Shown: positions 23,204-30,503 of the stretch, in pieces
How positions within the stretch are numbered: position 1 is the stretch's first letter
How the letters are laid out: each line of letters starts with the position of its first letter
NCBI RefSeq assembly: GCF_023656545.1
Contig: NZ_JAMOKF010000017.1
Coordinates: forward strand, 1 to 39,643
Origin: Micromonospora phytophila
Lineage (GTDB): Bacteria > Actinomycetota > Actinomycetes > Mycobacteriales > Micromonosporaceae
Direction: 5' to 3'
Length of the DNA stretch: 39,643 nt
Position numbers and translations under genes: made by a program
The notes under the pieces: generated by a model
The model's input: only the letters and a program-made list of their open reading frames with translations
What the model was told of the DNA's origin: nothing
Database searches by the model: none

Positions 23204-23722
23204 TCAGTGGTGCGGCCCGCCCCTGGGCGTCCCGCTGCCTGCTCGCTGCCTGTGCGATGCGCCGTCGTCCCGCGACAGCCGCCGGCGGCGGCGCACGGCC
23301 AGAGGCACGAACATGGCGCCCAAGCCGAGCGCGATCAGAGCCGCCCCCCATGGCGGCAGCGGACGTAAGAGCAGCAGTGCGAAAAACGCCAACGGGACAA
23401 ACAAGGTGGCATCGGCGACGTCGTGCCGAGCGGACCACTCGACCACGCGGCGCGGTGACACCGCCATGGCCAGCAGCAAAACCAGATAAACGAGGCCGGT
23501 CACCACTCCGACCACAACGCCTCTCTCCTGGGTGAACCTCCATGCAATGGCCAACGAGATGAAGACCCCGCACACACCGACCACTACGCGTACGGGAATC
23601 GGCTCAAGCATCGCCGTCCAGTCCCGTCGAGTCCCTGCTGTCACAAGCAGAGTCTCTACGACGGCAGATGTCGGCACCAGTACGAGAAGGGGCGCAGGGA
23701 AGCTCGGACCTCTGCCTTGCAA
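23204..23722 (-). CDS. Hypothetical multi-pass membrane protein
   Basis: 172 aa if read from the TTG at 23722; an internal ATG at 23611 gives 135 aa. Hydrophobic segments: LLVLVPTSAVVETLLV, VRVVVGVCGVFISLAIAW, GVVVGVVTGLVYLVLLLAM, TLFVPLAFFALLLL, WGAALIALGLGAMFVPLAV, i.e. four or five helices, then a basic tail RRRRRLSRDD. The family is not recognised. The upstream end of the frame runs into a tRNA-Ala-like att core (23707-23724), so the true start is uncertain. A single gene between two att-like sites. Confidence 0.6.
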   Translation of the reverse strand: MQGRGPSFPAPLLVLVPTSAVVETLLVTAGTRRDWTAMLEPIPVRVVVGVCGVFISLAIAWRFTQERGVVVGVVTGLVYLVLLLAMAVSPRRVVEWSARHDVADATLFVPLAFFALLLLRPLPPWGAALIALGLGAMFVPLAVRRRRRLSRDDGASHRQRAGSGTPRGGPHH

Positions 23723-23838
23723 AGATCAAGACTGCTGTCGGCCGGCGTCGGTCACTGCCGCTGACCTGCTCGCCGTGTCGCCAGCCGTCGATCTCGGACC
23801 GTCGTCGTCAGTGGGCTTGGCTGTACGGATGGCTGTAC
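23707..23838 (-). repeat. att-like site: tRNA-Ala(TGC) core plus GGCTGTAC pair
   Basis: The minus strand reads CTTTGCAAGGCAGAGGTC (23707-23724): loop, 3' stem GGCAG and AGGTC of tRNA-Ala(TGC). 95 bp later GGCTGTAC occurs at 23819 and 23831 (12-bp spacing), the same pair as at 22145/22157. Confidence 0.65.
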
Positions 23839-23843
23839 AGCCA

Positions 23844-23986
23844 CCTTCTGATCCGTAGATTCCCAAGACCGCTCCGCAGCCGTTCGGCAACGTCCGTGTC
23901 GTCCTGGTCGCCGCGCTCTCGGCAACTGGATCGGTCCGGGCTCGTCCGACTCCGTTCGCCCCAGTGGCTCCCACGCGTGGCTCCCA
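23844..23986 (-). repeat. att-like site B3: tRNA-Arg(ACG) core plus GGCTCCCA pair
   Basis: The minus strand reads CTACGGATCAGAAGG (loop 23852-23858), tRNA-Arg(ACG). 108 bp later GGCTCCCA occurs at 23966 and 23979 (13-bp spacing). Same core, distance, pair and homologous interval as site A3. Confidence 0.7.
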
Positions 23987-23991
23987 GACTG

Positions 23992-24109
23992 TCAGCTTGG
24001 GATGTGGACAAGATCGGATCTGCGTGCCGCGTTTCCCGCGCTCGGTGCGGTCCCTTACGGCCTCAACTGGCCTTTCGGGGCACGGGCTTATGGCCCGCCA
24101 GTGGCCCGC
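23992..24109 (-). repeat. att-like site: tRNA-Gly(TCC)-like core plus TGGCCCGC pair
   Basis: The minus strand reads ATCCCAAGCTGA (23992-24003), matching the tRNA-Gly(TCC) loop and stem apart from the first base. 88 bp later TGGCCCGC occurs at 24091 and 24102 (11-bp spacing). The pair overlaps the 3' end of the small membrane gene. Confidence 0.5.
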
Positions 24110-24342
24110 AAAGTCCGAACGGCGAAGACCACTGGTGCGATCAGCACTACGATCACCCATTGGAGTGCCACGTAGGCCGCAACGAGGATTTGAATGAGTA
24201 CGTAGTCAAGCGCCAACGGAACGTCCGGGCTAGCCGTGGGACCGGCGAGCGGTACCCAGCGTGGCTCTCGTGGCCGCCACAGGAGCCAGCGGGACGGCCC
24301 GTTGCGCCGCGCGTCCGCCTCATCCCCGGAACCATCGTCCAT
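24088..24342 (-). CDS. Small hypothetical membrane protein
   Basis: 84 aa from the ATG at 24342 (a TTG seven codons upstream is less likely). The N-terminus is hydrophilic (MDDGSGDEADARRN), then WLLWRPREPRWVPLAGP, and one long or two short helices LDYVLIQILVAAYVALQWVIVVLIAPVVFAV with a basic end (RTLRATGGP). Unknown family. Its last codons lie over a phased repeat pair of an att-like site. Confidence 0.5.
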   Translation of the reverse strand: MDDGSGDEADARRNGPSRWLLWRPREPRWVPLAGPTASPDVPLALDYVLIQILVAAYVALQWVIVVLIAPVVFAVRTLRATGGP

Positions 24343-24397
24343 GCGGTGATTGTGTCCTACCAAAGGGTTTCCGCGAGGGCCGGCGGGACTGGAGCCT

Positions 24398-24533
24398 GCG
24401 ACCGAGGGATTACGAGATCAAGTTCCCCGCCCTGACGACATGGGCGGATGGGGGTCTAGCAGCGGAAATGCCTTCCGACATCTCACACCGCTGCCCCGTC
24501 GTCCGTCGACGTCTTGCGGACTAGATGCGGACC
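24398..24533 (-). repeat. att-like site C: CTCGTAA core plus TGCGGAC pair
   Basis: The minus strand reads CTCGTAATCCCTCGGTCGC (loop 24410-24416) and continues CAGGCTCCAGTCCCGCC, a decayed T-arm. 99 bp later TGCGGACT (24515) and TGCGGACC (24526) are spaced 11 bp. The interval is homologous to A1 and B1. A single + strand gene begins 120 bp further on. Confidence 0.7.
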
Positions 24534-24652
24534 GCTCTCATCTGTCGGGGCGGTGTCGCACCCCTGCGCCAACGGTCGATGGTCGTCACTGGGATTTGCG
24601 CTGAGACAGAATCGACCGCGTGAGGTGGCGGAGAGCAGGGAGGCCCGGTCCG

Positions 24653-25099
24653 ATGCCGGATGATGGGTGGCTCGTTCACGCCGCCTTCGGCCTGCGGCCA
24701 TGGCGAGGCAAGCCGCTGCCACTGGTCGAGGGGGACCTGCCCCCCGGGTTTCTAGCCCTCAATGATGATGAGCAGGACCGCAAGACGAGCCGCGTGCTGA
24801 GCATCGTCATGAGCTGGGCCGTTGACCTCGGGATGGACCGCCTACGCGTGATGGTGTCGGACAGCTACGACCGTAACGTGCTTGAGCAAGCTGACATGCG
24901 CTCGCTGGGCCGCGGCGACTACGAGGGGCAACCCACGCCTGCCACAATCAGTGCAGCGCTGCGGGTCATCAACCCGGACCGACTGTGGGCATGCCGGCGC
25001 GCCGACGTCCTGGTCTACGTGCACGAGACCTGGGATTCAGTCGTTGTCTCAGCTGATGCCGTTGCCGTAGCTGACCTAGACCTACAGCTCCGAACGTAG
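24653..25099 (+). CDS. Hypothetical protein
   Basis: 148 aa from the ATG at 24653 (GGGAGG at 24638-24643); a GTG at 24620 lacks such a site. Soluble: WLVHAAFGLRPWRGKPLPLVEGDLPPGFLALNDDEQDRKTSRVLSIVMSWAVDLGMDRLRVMVSDSYDRNVLEQADM, then RRADVLVYVHETWDSVVVSADAVAVADLDLQL. Family not recognised. A single-gene unit between site C and site D. Confidence 0.6.
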   Translation: MPDDGWLVHAAFGLRPWRGKPLPLVEGDLPPGFLALNDDEQDRKTSRVLSIVMSWAVDLGMDRLRVMVSDSYDRNVLEQADMRSLGRGDYEGQPTPATISAALRVINPDRLWACRRADVLVYVHETWDSVVVSADAVAVADLDLQLRT

Positions 25100-25128
25100 G
25101 CTCTGGAATCTCCCCACCGCTTGAAAGC

Positions 25129-25175
25129 GGATCTCCTCGTCGGGCAGTCGCCAGACCGTCCAGCCTCCCCGGACG
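25129..25175. repeat. About 50-bp dispersed repeat, copy 2
   Basis: Partner of 22855-22902. It lies immediately downstream of the 24653-25099 gene. Confidence 0.6.
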
Positions 25176-25334
25176 GGGACAACGTGGAGCGCCTCACCAG
25201 CCGAACGACCTTGGCCCCGTCCGGGGAGGCTGGTAGCCCTTGTGGTGCCCGGCGAGGGGATCCGCGGCGGCATCTCTGAGGAGGGTCGGGGTTCGGGGCA
25301 GAGCCCCGAGGTCTTCATGGTCTGGTCGTTCCGA

Positions 25335-25425
25335 AGCGTGGCCGGCCGGCCCGGGCCGATGCCGGCCGGAGGTCGCCAGCAGGCCGGGGCCGGGCCGGCG
25401 CGGCCCGCTTGCGGGCCGCCTTGAT
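25335..25425. repeat. 91-bp dispersed repeat, copy 1, ending in a hairpin
   Basis: Matches 33639-33728 with one substitution and one indel over about 91 bp. It contains a perfect hairpin, GCGGCCCG (25400-25407) with CGGGCCGC (25412-25419), loop CTTG, followed by CTTGA, which could terminate transcription. A diverged hairpin of the same form (GCGGCCC...GGGCCGC, then CTTGA) is at 30440-30458. Confidence 0.75.
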
Positions 25426-25429
25426 GTAT

Positions 25430-25453
25430 AACCGTCGACCTACGCATTACGAG
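25430..25453 (-). repeat. att-like site D: tRNA-Thr(CGT) core only
   Basis: 24 bp identical to 31894-31917: loop CTCGTAA, stem TGCGT, AGGTCGACGGTT of tRNA-Thr(CGT). No clear phased pair follows at about 100 bp, so this copy seems truncated. It follows the 91-bp repeat by 4 bp. Confidence 0.65.
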
Positions 25454-25526
25454 TCAGTCCCCCGGCACTGGTTCACCCCCTGGTCCTCATGCCGAACCGG
25501 GCGTCCCGGTCCGCCCTCGTCCGCTG

Positions 25527-26126
25527 ATGCTCGCTGGTTTGGCTGCTCGCTTGGCTGCTCGACGGGAATCCTGGTCCTGGTCTGATACGTCAAGCACCGG
25601 CTATGTTGCAGACGTGGATCAAGGGGGCACCGACGGACTGGTTGCTCGCTACGTCGTGCCGTTCTACCTAGACATGATGGGAACCAACGCCCTCAGGTAC
25701 GGGCTTCCTTTGATGGCGGCTCTGACAGAAGTAAGCCGAGGCGCAACCCCAGCCGATGTGATGGCACTCCTGCGGGACAGTTGGCGTCCAAGGGTCATGG
25801 GTGCTTGGTACTCGGTAGGGGTTGGCGGTCCCGAGGTAACCGCCGCCGTTCTCCAGGCCCTAGCCACATCGCGGGGTTCCCTCGACGCACCGCCGCTTGC
25901 GACAGCCGCCGTTGTCCTAGCCGGCCCCGAGGCCATTGAAGCCCTGGAGCAATACTTCGCCGCGGATCACGCCGAGGACTGGGGGGCGAGTGGGGTGATC
26001 GCTGCCGCAGCGGACCATGTCCGTCGTCACCACCACGTCGCCACCCCGCTTCCACTGCCAACCGACGCAGACCGAGACACCTTCACCGCTCTGCTCGACA
26101 TCGCGCGTCGGCTGCAAACCGCCTGA
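25527..26126 (+). CDS. DUF6000-like protein
   Basis: 199 aa at most. The start is uncertain: ATG 25527, or GTG at about 25614 just before GGTDGLVARYVVPFYLDMM. Core: ARYVVPFYLDMMGTNALRYGLPLMAALTEVSRGATPADVMALLRDSWRPRVMGAWYSVGVGG, then a helical hairpin region VLAGPEAIEALEQYFAADHAEDWGASGVIAAAADHVRRH. The pattern (RYVVPFY..., WRPR..GA), written from memory, fits DUF6000, a family of unknown function. A single-gene unit between site D and the site at 26141. Confidence 0.6.
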   Translation: MLAGLAARLAARRESWSWSDTSSTGYVADVDQGGTDGLVARYVVPFYLDMMGTNALRYGLPLMAALTEVSRGATPADVMALLRDSWRPRVMGAWYSVGVGGPEVTAAVLQALATSRGSLDAPPLATAAVVLAGPEAIEALEQYFAADHAEDWGASGVIAAAADHVRRHHHVATPLPLPTDADRDTFTALLDIARRLQTA

Positions 26127-26140
26127 CCGGCTGTTGTCCA

Positions 26141-26272
26141 CGACGTCTCGTTTACAAGCTCTGTGCGCTGCGTCCGCGCGTGTCTGGGAACGGCTGCACG
26201 CTCGGAGCTTCGTTCATGCCCGTGCTTGTCAGCGTGCCGCTGTCTGGCCCGGTTGCTGTCAGCGTTGCTGTC
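26141..26272 (-). repeat. att-like site: tRNA-Thr(TGT)-like core plus GTTGCTGTC pair
   Basis: The minus strand reads CTTGTAAACGAGACGTCG, similar to the tRNA-Thr(TGT) loop and 3' side. 94 bp after it GTTGCTGTC occurs at 26252 and 26264 (12-bp spacing, 9-bp exact repeats). A single + strand gene begins 77 bp after the pair. The core identity is tentative. Confidence 0.45.
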
Positions 26273-26348
26273 GACAGCCTGGATCTCCCTGACCTGACGT
26301 TCCTCATCGCCGGTTGGCTCCTCACGCGAATGCGGGCAGGATCGGCCC

Positions 26349-26666
26349 ATGTCTCACGAAGAATGCTTTGTCCGCTGCGAGGTGGTGGCCTGGGTCAGCC
26401 ACGACTTCCCGGGCTGGATACGTGTCCGCCTGGTCGATGCTGACGGGAAGCCGTGGTTCTTCGTCGACAAGGTTCCCGTCTTCACCTGTGGTCAGCTCGA
26501 CGCTGGCGCTCGTCTGCCAGCACCAGTTCGCCTGGGATGCAGCATCGTCGGCAACGACGAGGACGGCGCCGTGGTCGTCTCCACCCGGCGGGATGCAGTC
26601 GAAGCAGAGGACGGACAGACGCGGTTCCGGGTGCGCGACGACCAACTGGACCGACACACGGTTTAG
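26349..26666 (+). CDS. Small hypothetical protein ending in a tRNA-Arg(CCT) fragment
   Basis: 105 aa: MSHEECFVRCEVVAWVSHDFPGWIRVRLVDADGKPWFFVDKVPVF, PVRLGCSIVGNDEDGAVVVSTRR, and QTRFRVRDDQLDRHTV. A beta-rich soluble protein; similar uncharacterised proteins exist in actinomycetes, no function known. The last codons and the TAG stop (26664-26666) fall in a sequence that on the minus strand is the anticodon arm of tRNA-Arg(CCT), so the gene's 3' end coincides with the next att-like core. Confidence 0.65.
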   Translation: MSHEECFVRCEVVAWVSHDFPGWIRVRLVDADGKPWFFVDKVPVFTCGQLDAGARLPAPVRLGCSIVGNDEDGAVVVSTRRDAVEAEDGQTRFRVRDDQLDRHTV

Positions 26667-26775
26667 GAAGGGAGTAGCGCTCAGCGAGCCAGTCCCTCTT
26701 CTACCAGGATGTACGTGCAGTGACACGCTGACGGGGCGCTTGATCATTCCGCGCATGTTCCGGATCTTGCGGATC
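26651..26775 (-). repeat. att-like site: tRNA-Arg(CCT) core, copy 1
   Basis: The minus strand reads CTTCCTAAACCGTGTGTCG (from 26670), the tRNA-Arg(CCT) loop, stem and variable region. CGGATC at 26761 and 26770 (9-bp spacing) may be a degenerate arm pair, 91 bp away. The second copy of the core is at 32492-32510. Confidence 0.5.
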
Positions 26776-27314
26776 AGGCTGTCACCATCTCGCCTCGGGC
26801 AAGCTCCGCCCGCCGCACGCGCTGTCTTGCCGACATAGCCTTGATCCGGCACGGCCCGGAGTGCGAGTCATGGACGCCTGCGAGGCCGAGGCGGAACATA
26901 GTTTCCGCTGATCAGTCGAGGCATCGTCTGAGTACCGGGGTTACATCCCTCCGGGCCGTGCTCGCGCCGCGCCAGATCCCGCTCTTACGGCCTAGACCTG
27001 GTCCTCGTCGACCCCCTTACCCCCCAGGCAACCAACACAGCCGCCCGACCTGCTCCCCTGCGACAAGTAACCTGCAAGAACGGTCATCCTGAGTCCACGC
27101 CCGTCCGCTGAAGTTCGTCCCCGTCGTCACTCGGTTAGTCACCCAGCCCTGGTAGCTATCGGGCGTCGCTGCCTGCCCGTAGAGTGCCGCCGTGGACACA
27201 AGGTCAAGCAGGATCGTTGGCATGGTCGGCACGATCGCGGCGGTTGTTGGCGCGTCCTGGCTCGCGTTGCTCGCCTCCACCGGAACTTGTCAAGGTCGGT
27301 GGGACCAGTGGGTG
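26667..27314. other. Gene-free stretch
   Basis: About 650 bp with no convincing gene; it contains the repeats at 26651-26775 and 27009-27144 and, at about 27280-27314, the probable left end of the IS3 remnant (GGAACTTGTCAAGGTCGGTG). Confidence 0.45.
27009..27144 (-). repeat. Possible att-like site: Pro(GGG)-like core plus GTCAC(T/C)C pair
   Basis: GTCACTC (27126) and GTCACCC (27138) are spaced 12 bp, in a 21-bp stretch repeated at 28154-28174 on the other side of the IS3 remnant. 100 bp to the left the minus strand reads TGGGGGGTAAGGGGGTC, vaguely like tRNA-Pro(GGG). The core assignment is weak; the repeat pair is clear. Confidence 0.35.
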
Positions 27315-28106
27315 TTACGCCGCTTGGGGTAGTGGTTGATCGGTTGTCGGTTCGGGCGGGTTGATCCAGACGGCGTCGGGCAGGTGCAGCGCTTTTGGTC
27401 TGGGGCGGCGGGAGAAGCGTTCGGGGTGGGCGGTCCAGGCGGTGTCGAGGGCCTGTTCGCGTTGTTTCTGTTGGGCCGCGGCGTGGCCGTAGTGGACGTC
27501 GGCGGGGGTGTGCAGTCCGATGCCGGCGTGGTGGTGTTCGTGGTTGTACCAGGCGAAGAACGTGTCGCAGAACGCGCGGGCGTCGGCCAGGGAGCCGAAG
27601 CGTTCGGGGAACGTGGGGTGGTACTTCACGGTCTTGAACGCGGCTTCGGAGAACGGGTTGTCGTTGCTGACCCGGGGTCGGGAGTGCGTGCGGGTGACGC
27701 GCAGGTCGGCCAGGAGTGTGGCGACGCGTGTGGAGGTCATGGAGGTGCCGCGGTCGGCGTGCACGACCTGCGGGACTCCGTGCAGGGTGATGATCTCGGA
27801 GATGAAGTCGTGGGCGATCTCGGCGCTTTCTCTGGCGGCGACGTGGTGCCCGACGATGTATCGCGACCAGATGTCGATCATGACGTATGCGTCGTAGTAG
27901 ACGCCCTTGGCCGGGCCGGGGAGCTTGGTGATGTCCCAGGTGAACACCTGCCCCGGCCCGGTCGCGGTCAGCTCCGGACGGGCACGGGTGGGGTGTCGGG
28001 CCTGGCGGCGCCGGTCGACGACCTGATCGTTGGTGCGCAGGATGCGGTAGAGGGTGGAGATCGAGGCCAGGTAGACGCCCTCGGCCGGCCGCCGCCATCT
28101 GGCGCA
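27315..28106 (-). pseudogene. IS3-family transposase (OrfB-type), 5'-truncated
   Basis: An uninterrupted frame from about 28106 encodes GVYLASISTLYRILRTNDQVVDRRRQARHPTR, then the rve integrase core: VFTWDITKLPGPAKGVYYDAYVMIDIWSRYIVGHHV (first Asp), VHADRGTSM (second Asp region), and SRPRVSNDNPFSEAAFKTVKYHP with the DDE glutamate. The C-terminus ends PEPTTDQPLPQAA. An upstream OrfA and the N-terminal part of OrfB are missing: the sequence changes to unrelated DNA at about 28115. It is therefore an inactive remnant, although the catalytic domain is intact. Confidence 0.8.
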
Positions 28107-28153
28107 GACGATCCGTCTACGTTCTCGGACGTCCGTGGTTGTACGCCCCGGTT

Positions 28154-28174
28154 GTCACTCAGTTCGTCACCCAG
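28154..28174. repeat. GTCAC(T/C)C phased pair, copy 2
   Basis: GTCACTC (28154) and GTCACCC (28166), 12-bp spacing; 19 of 21 bases match 27126-27146. The two copies bracket the IS3 remnant. The next gene starts 35 bp later. Confidence 0.55.
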
Positions 28175-28208
28175 TTCGGCTCCTGGGCATCCGGGATAGC
28201 CTCCGAGC

Positions 28209-28604
28209 ATGCGTTACCTCACCCGGCCGTTCGTCCTCGGCGCGCTCGGCCGCAGGAAAGGCGTTGAGCAGTTCGTCGGACCCATCACGCTGGCGGGCGT
28301 CCGAGGCATCCGCTGGGTTGCGGTCTGGCCCTGGCAGGACGGCTACAACGTGTCCGTCCATGACGTACAGGACCTAGACGACGAGCACTACCGCGACCTG
28401 TCCGTGTTCCCGCCCCTCGACCCCGAAGACGAAGACGACACCGGCTTTGGCCGCGTGATCGGCCACGTTCAAGACCCGGCCGAAGCGTTGGAGCTGGCAG
28501 AGCGGGACCCTGGGGCCTCCCCGGATCGGTGGGTCAACCACGGGGTTGCCGGAGATGACTATGCGGACTTCGTGTTGGCGAGGCGAGCCCAGCACCAGCC
28601 CTGA
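28209..28604 (+). CDS. Hypothetical protein
   Basis: 131 aa from the ATG at 28209. Soluble and acidic: RKGVEQFVGPITLAGVRGIRWVAVWPWQDGYNVSVHDVQDLDDEHYRDLSVFPPLDPEDEDDTGFGRVIGHVQDPAEALELAERDPGASPDRWVNHGVAGDDYADFVLARR. The family is not recognised; the mixed beta/alpha pattern and acidic surface would suit an immunity or adaptor protein, but nothing demonstrates that. A single-gene unit after a phased repeat pair. Confidence 0.65.
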   Translation: MRYLTRPFVLGALGRRKGVEQFVGPITLAGVRGIRWVAVWPWQDGYNVSVHDVQDLDDEHYRDLSVFPPLDPEDEDDTGFGRVIGHVQDPAEALELAERDPGASPDRWVNHGVAGDDYADFVLARRAQHQP

Positions 28605-28800
28605 CCGTCAGTTTGGAAGGTGCAGGGCAACAGCTCGGGAATCGGAATGATCTACACCGTGAGTAGCCGTGCCGGTCGATCGACGGCCACGGAACGTTGA
28701 GGTTGAGGCTGTCAATGTGCCGCTACTGACCGGTGTTGACCGCTGAATCGGGCACGGGTCGGGCACACACCGGCGACCTCGGTTCATGGATCATTAAGGC

Positions 28801-29148
28801 ATGACTGCTCCGCTGCTGCGCGTCAGGATGGAGTCCGGCCAGATCTGGGACGACCCCTCAGACGATCTGCTGTTCGAGCTGCTGTCGGACATGGAGCGCG
28901 GCAACGAACAGTTCCTCGTCATGGATCGTCTCGCCGACGTAACCGGCCAGACGTTCGTGCAGGTTGCCCGTACCGAAGTGGGCGGATACCAAGTCGAGTA
29001 CCGCGAGGGTGACGCGGACCGTCACTTTCAGGCATTCACCGAGGACAAGCGGATCGCCCACTCCGTGATCACGTCTTGGGCATTCGAACTGCCTGGTTGG
29101 CGAAACGCGCTGCCCTGGGTGCCCCTGCGGTTCACCAACTACAGGTAA
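28801..29148 (+). CDS. Hypothetical protein
   Basis: 115 aa from the ATG at 28801: RVRMESGQIWDDPSDDLLFELLSDMERGNEQFLVMDRLADVTGQTFVQVARTEVGGYQVEYREGDADRHFQAFTEDKRIAHSVITSWAFELPGWRNALPWVPLRF. It looks like a small alpha/beta fold resembling immunity-type proteins of actinomycetes, but I cannot name the family. Upstream, GGGCAC occurs at 28750 and 28761 (11-bp spacing), 35 bp before the start, in the same relative position as the arm pairs at other units. Confidence 0.65.
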   Translation: MTAPLLRVRMESGQIWDDPSDDLLFELLSDMERGNEQFLVMDRLADVTGQTFVQVARTEVGGYQVEYREGDADRHFQAFTEDKRIAHSVITSWAFELPGWRNALPWVPLRFTNYR

Positions 29149-29224
29149 GACGGCCCCGGTCGGCCTAGTCATCGCACCGGCCACGCCTCGTCACCTGGGC
29201 AGACGTCGTCACCAGTGGTCGTCG

Positions 29225-29413
29225 TTGGTCGCTCTCGATCGACCTCCGACGGCCTGGCCTCGCCTAAGCAGGAGATTCAGAGAAGTCGAGGTGCTCCGCT
29301 GGGAGTTCGCCACCGAAGACGAAGCCCGGCAGATGGTGAAGCGGCTCGTGCAAGCCGATAGCGGTCTGTGGCGCGAGATGGACGGCGACGCGGCCACCCA
29401 GCCGTCTGGGTGA
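29225..29413 (+). pseudogene. Fragment of a small actinobacterial hypothetical protein
   Basis: The stretch EVEVLRWEFATEDEARQMVKRLVQADSGLWREM (about 29278-29380) looks like the conserved C-terminal part of a small protein; the preceding sequence in the same frame is not protein-like and no good start or ribosome-binding site is seen. A 5'-truncated remnant is the likeliest reading. Confidence 0.35.
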
Positions 29414-29499
29414 GCGGGTCAACCCGATCCGGGAGGGCATGGGAAAGCATCCAACCGAGGTGATGCCAACCCTCATGATCGCCGGTGTACGATCCGCCG

Positions 29500-29877
29500 G
29501 TGAATCGATCCCTCGCCGCGAGCCTGCTCGGCGTCACCCTCCTTCTCGCTGCTTGCAGCGAGGACAAGCCGGAGGCAAGCCGGCCCAGCCCCGACCCGGC
29601 CGGCCGCGGAGGTTGCATCATCCTGGCGCAACAGCTGGAGAAGAATGACCATGGCTGGATGGACAGCCGCGCCGCACGCCGGGCCGTCCTTTCGACGGAC
29701 CCTGCTGTTAAAGCGGCCGGCGAGGAGCTGACGTCGGTGGTAAAGGAGGCTGGCGACCTGGACGTAAGCAGCCACGGTAAGGCGGACCTGACGCAGGCCG
29801 AGGCCCGGATCGCCGAAGCTCAAGAGAAGCTGATGACGGCGTGCCGTGGCTTGCTAGGCGAACCGCCCTGGTCCTGA
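29500..29877 (+). CDS. Small lipoprotein
   Basis: 125 aa from GTG 29500 (alternative GTG 29485). Lipoprotein signal VNRSLAASLLGVTLLLAACSED with lipobox LAAC (Cys about residue 19). The mature part begins with a Ser/Pro-rich linker (EDKPEASRPSPDPAGRGG), then a helical domain: CIILAQQLEKNDHGWMDSRAARRAVLSTDPAVKAAGEELTSVVKEAGDLDV and LTQAEARIAEAQEKLMTACRGLLG, with two Cys that could pair. Anchored on the outer membrane-leaflet side; function unknown. Confidence 0.65.
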   Translation: MNRSLAASLLGVTLLLAACSEDKPEASRPSPDPAGRGGCIILAQQLEKNDHGWMDSRAARRAVLSTDPAVKAAGEELTSVVKEAGDLDVSSHGKADLTQAEARIAEAQEKLMTACRGLLGEPPWS

Positions 29878-30503
29878 CCATGCGTCGCCGGGGCCGTCCT
29901 ACAGCGCAGGATCGTTCGACGCGGGACTCGCGGCCGGCGACGCCTCGTGAGCCCCGCTCGTCAAGCGGGCCTTGACGCACGTACGGACGCTGCCGGAACA
30001 GGCTGAGTCGGCTTTCGTGTCACGGGCCGCGCCCCCGGCGGACACCGCCACAGTGGCGCAGTTGACCCGATCTCGCCCGGCACGGACCCGGCTCCCGGGG
30101 TCGGAGCTGGCCACCGGCGTGCACCCCTCCCCTCCCAGGTGAGCGGTTGATCTGATCCTGAGTGGCTGTGGAGCCGGCTCCTGGACGACCGGCATGCCTC
30201 GCGCGGGCACCGCCCCCATGCTTAGGGCTTGCCGCGCGGACCCGGCGTGCGCTTTCCTGTGCCGCGCTGCTCGGGCGCGGCGCGGCCGGCTGCCGGCGGC
30301 GAACCTCCACCGCTTCCTGAGCTACCCGTCTACGGCGGCCCCCGGGATCTCCGCTGTCCGCGCCAGCCGCCGGGCATCAGGCGTGACGGCCGCAGAGCGA
30401 CAGCGGCAGCGGCCGGCGCGCGCCCAGGCGGCGGCGCGTGCGGCCCGTTCAGGGCCGCCTTGAAGACGTACAGAAACTTTGAACCAGGTTCGCCGGCAGC
30501 CCG
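29878..30503. other. Gene-free stretch left of the 1.1-kb mobile cassette
   Basis: About 626 bp without a gene I can support. A leftward frame (29899-30219) has signal-free, low-complexity composition. GCGGCCC...GGGCCGC at 30440-30458 is a hairpin related to those of the 91-bp repeats. The last 15 bases (30489-30503) are the left target duplication of the adjoining element. Confidence 0.45.

Noticed and set aside
24350..24604. Frame encoding GLEPATEGLRDQ-type peptide
   Set aside because: Antisense translation of the tRNA-like core of site C, not a protein gene.
28640..28766. tRNA core for the GGGCAC pair at 28750/28761
   Set aside because: No convincing anticodon loop and stem found 85-112 bp to the left; the pair alone could be chance.
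29899..30219. Leftward 106-aa frame
   Set aside because: Low-complexity composition, no ribosome-binding site and no recognisable feature; not reported as a gene.
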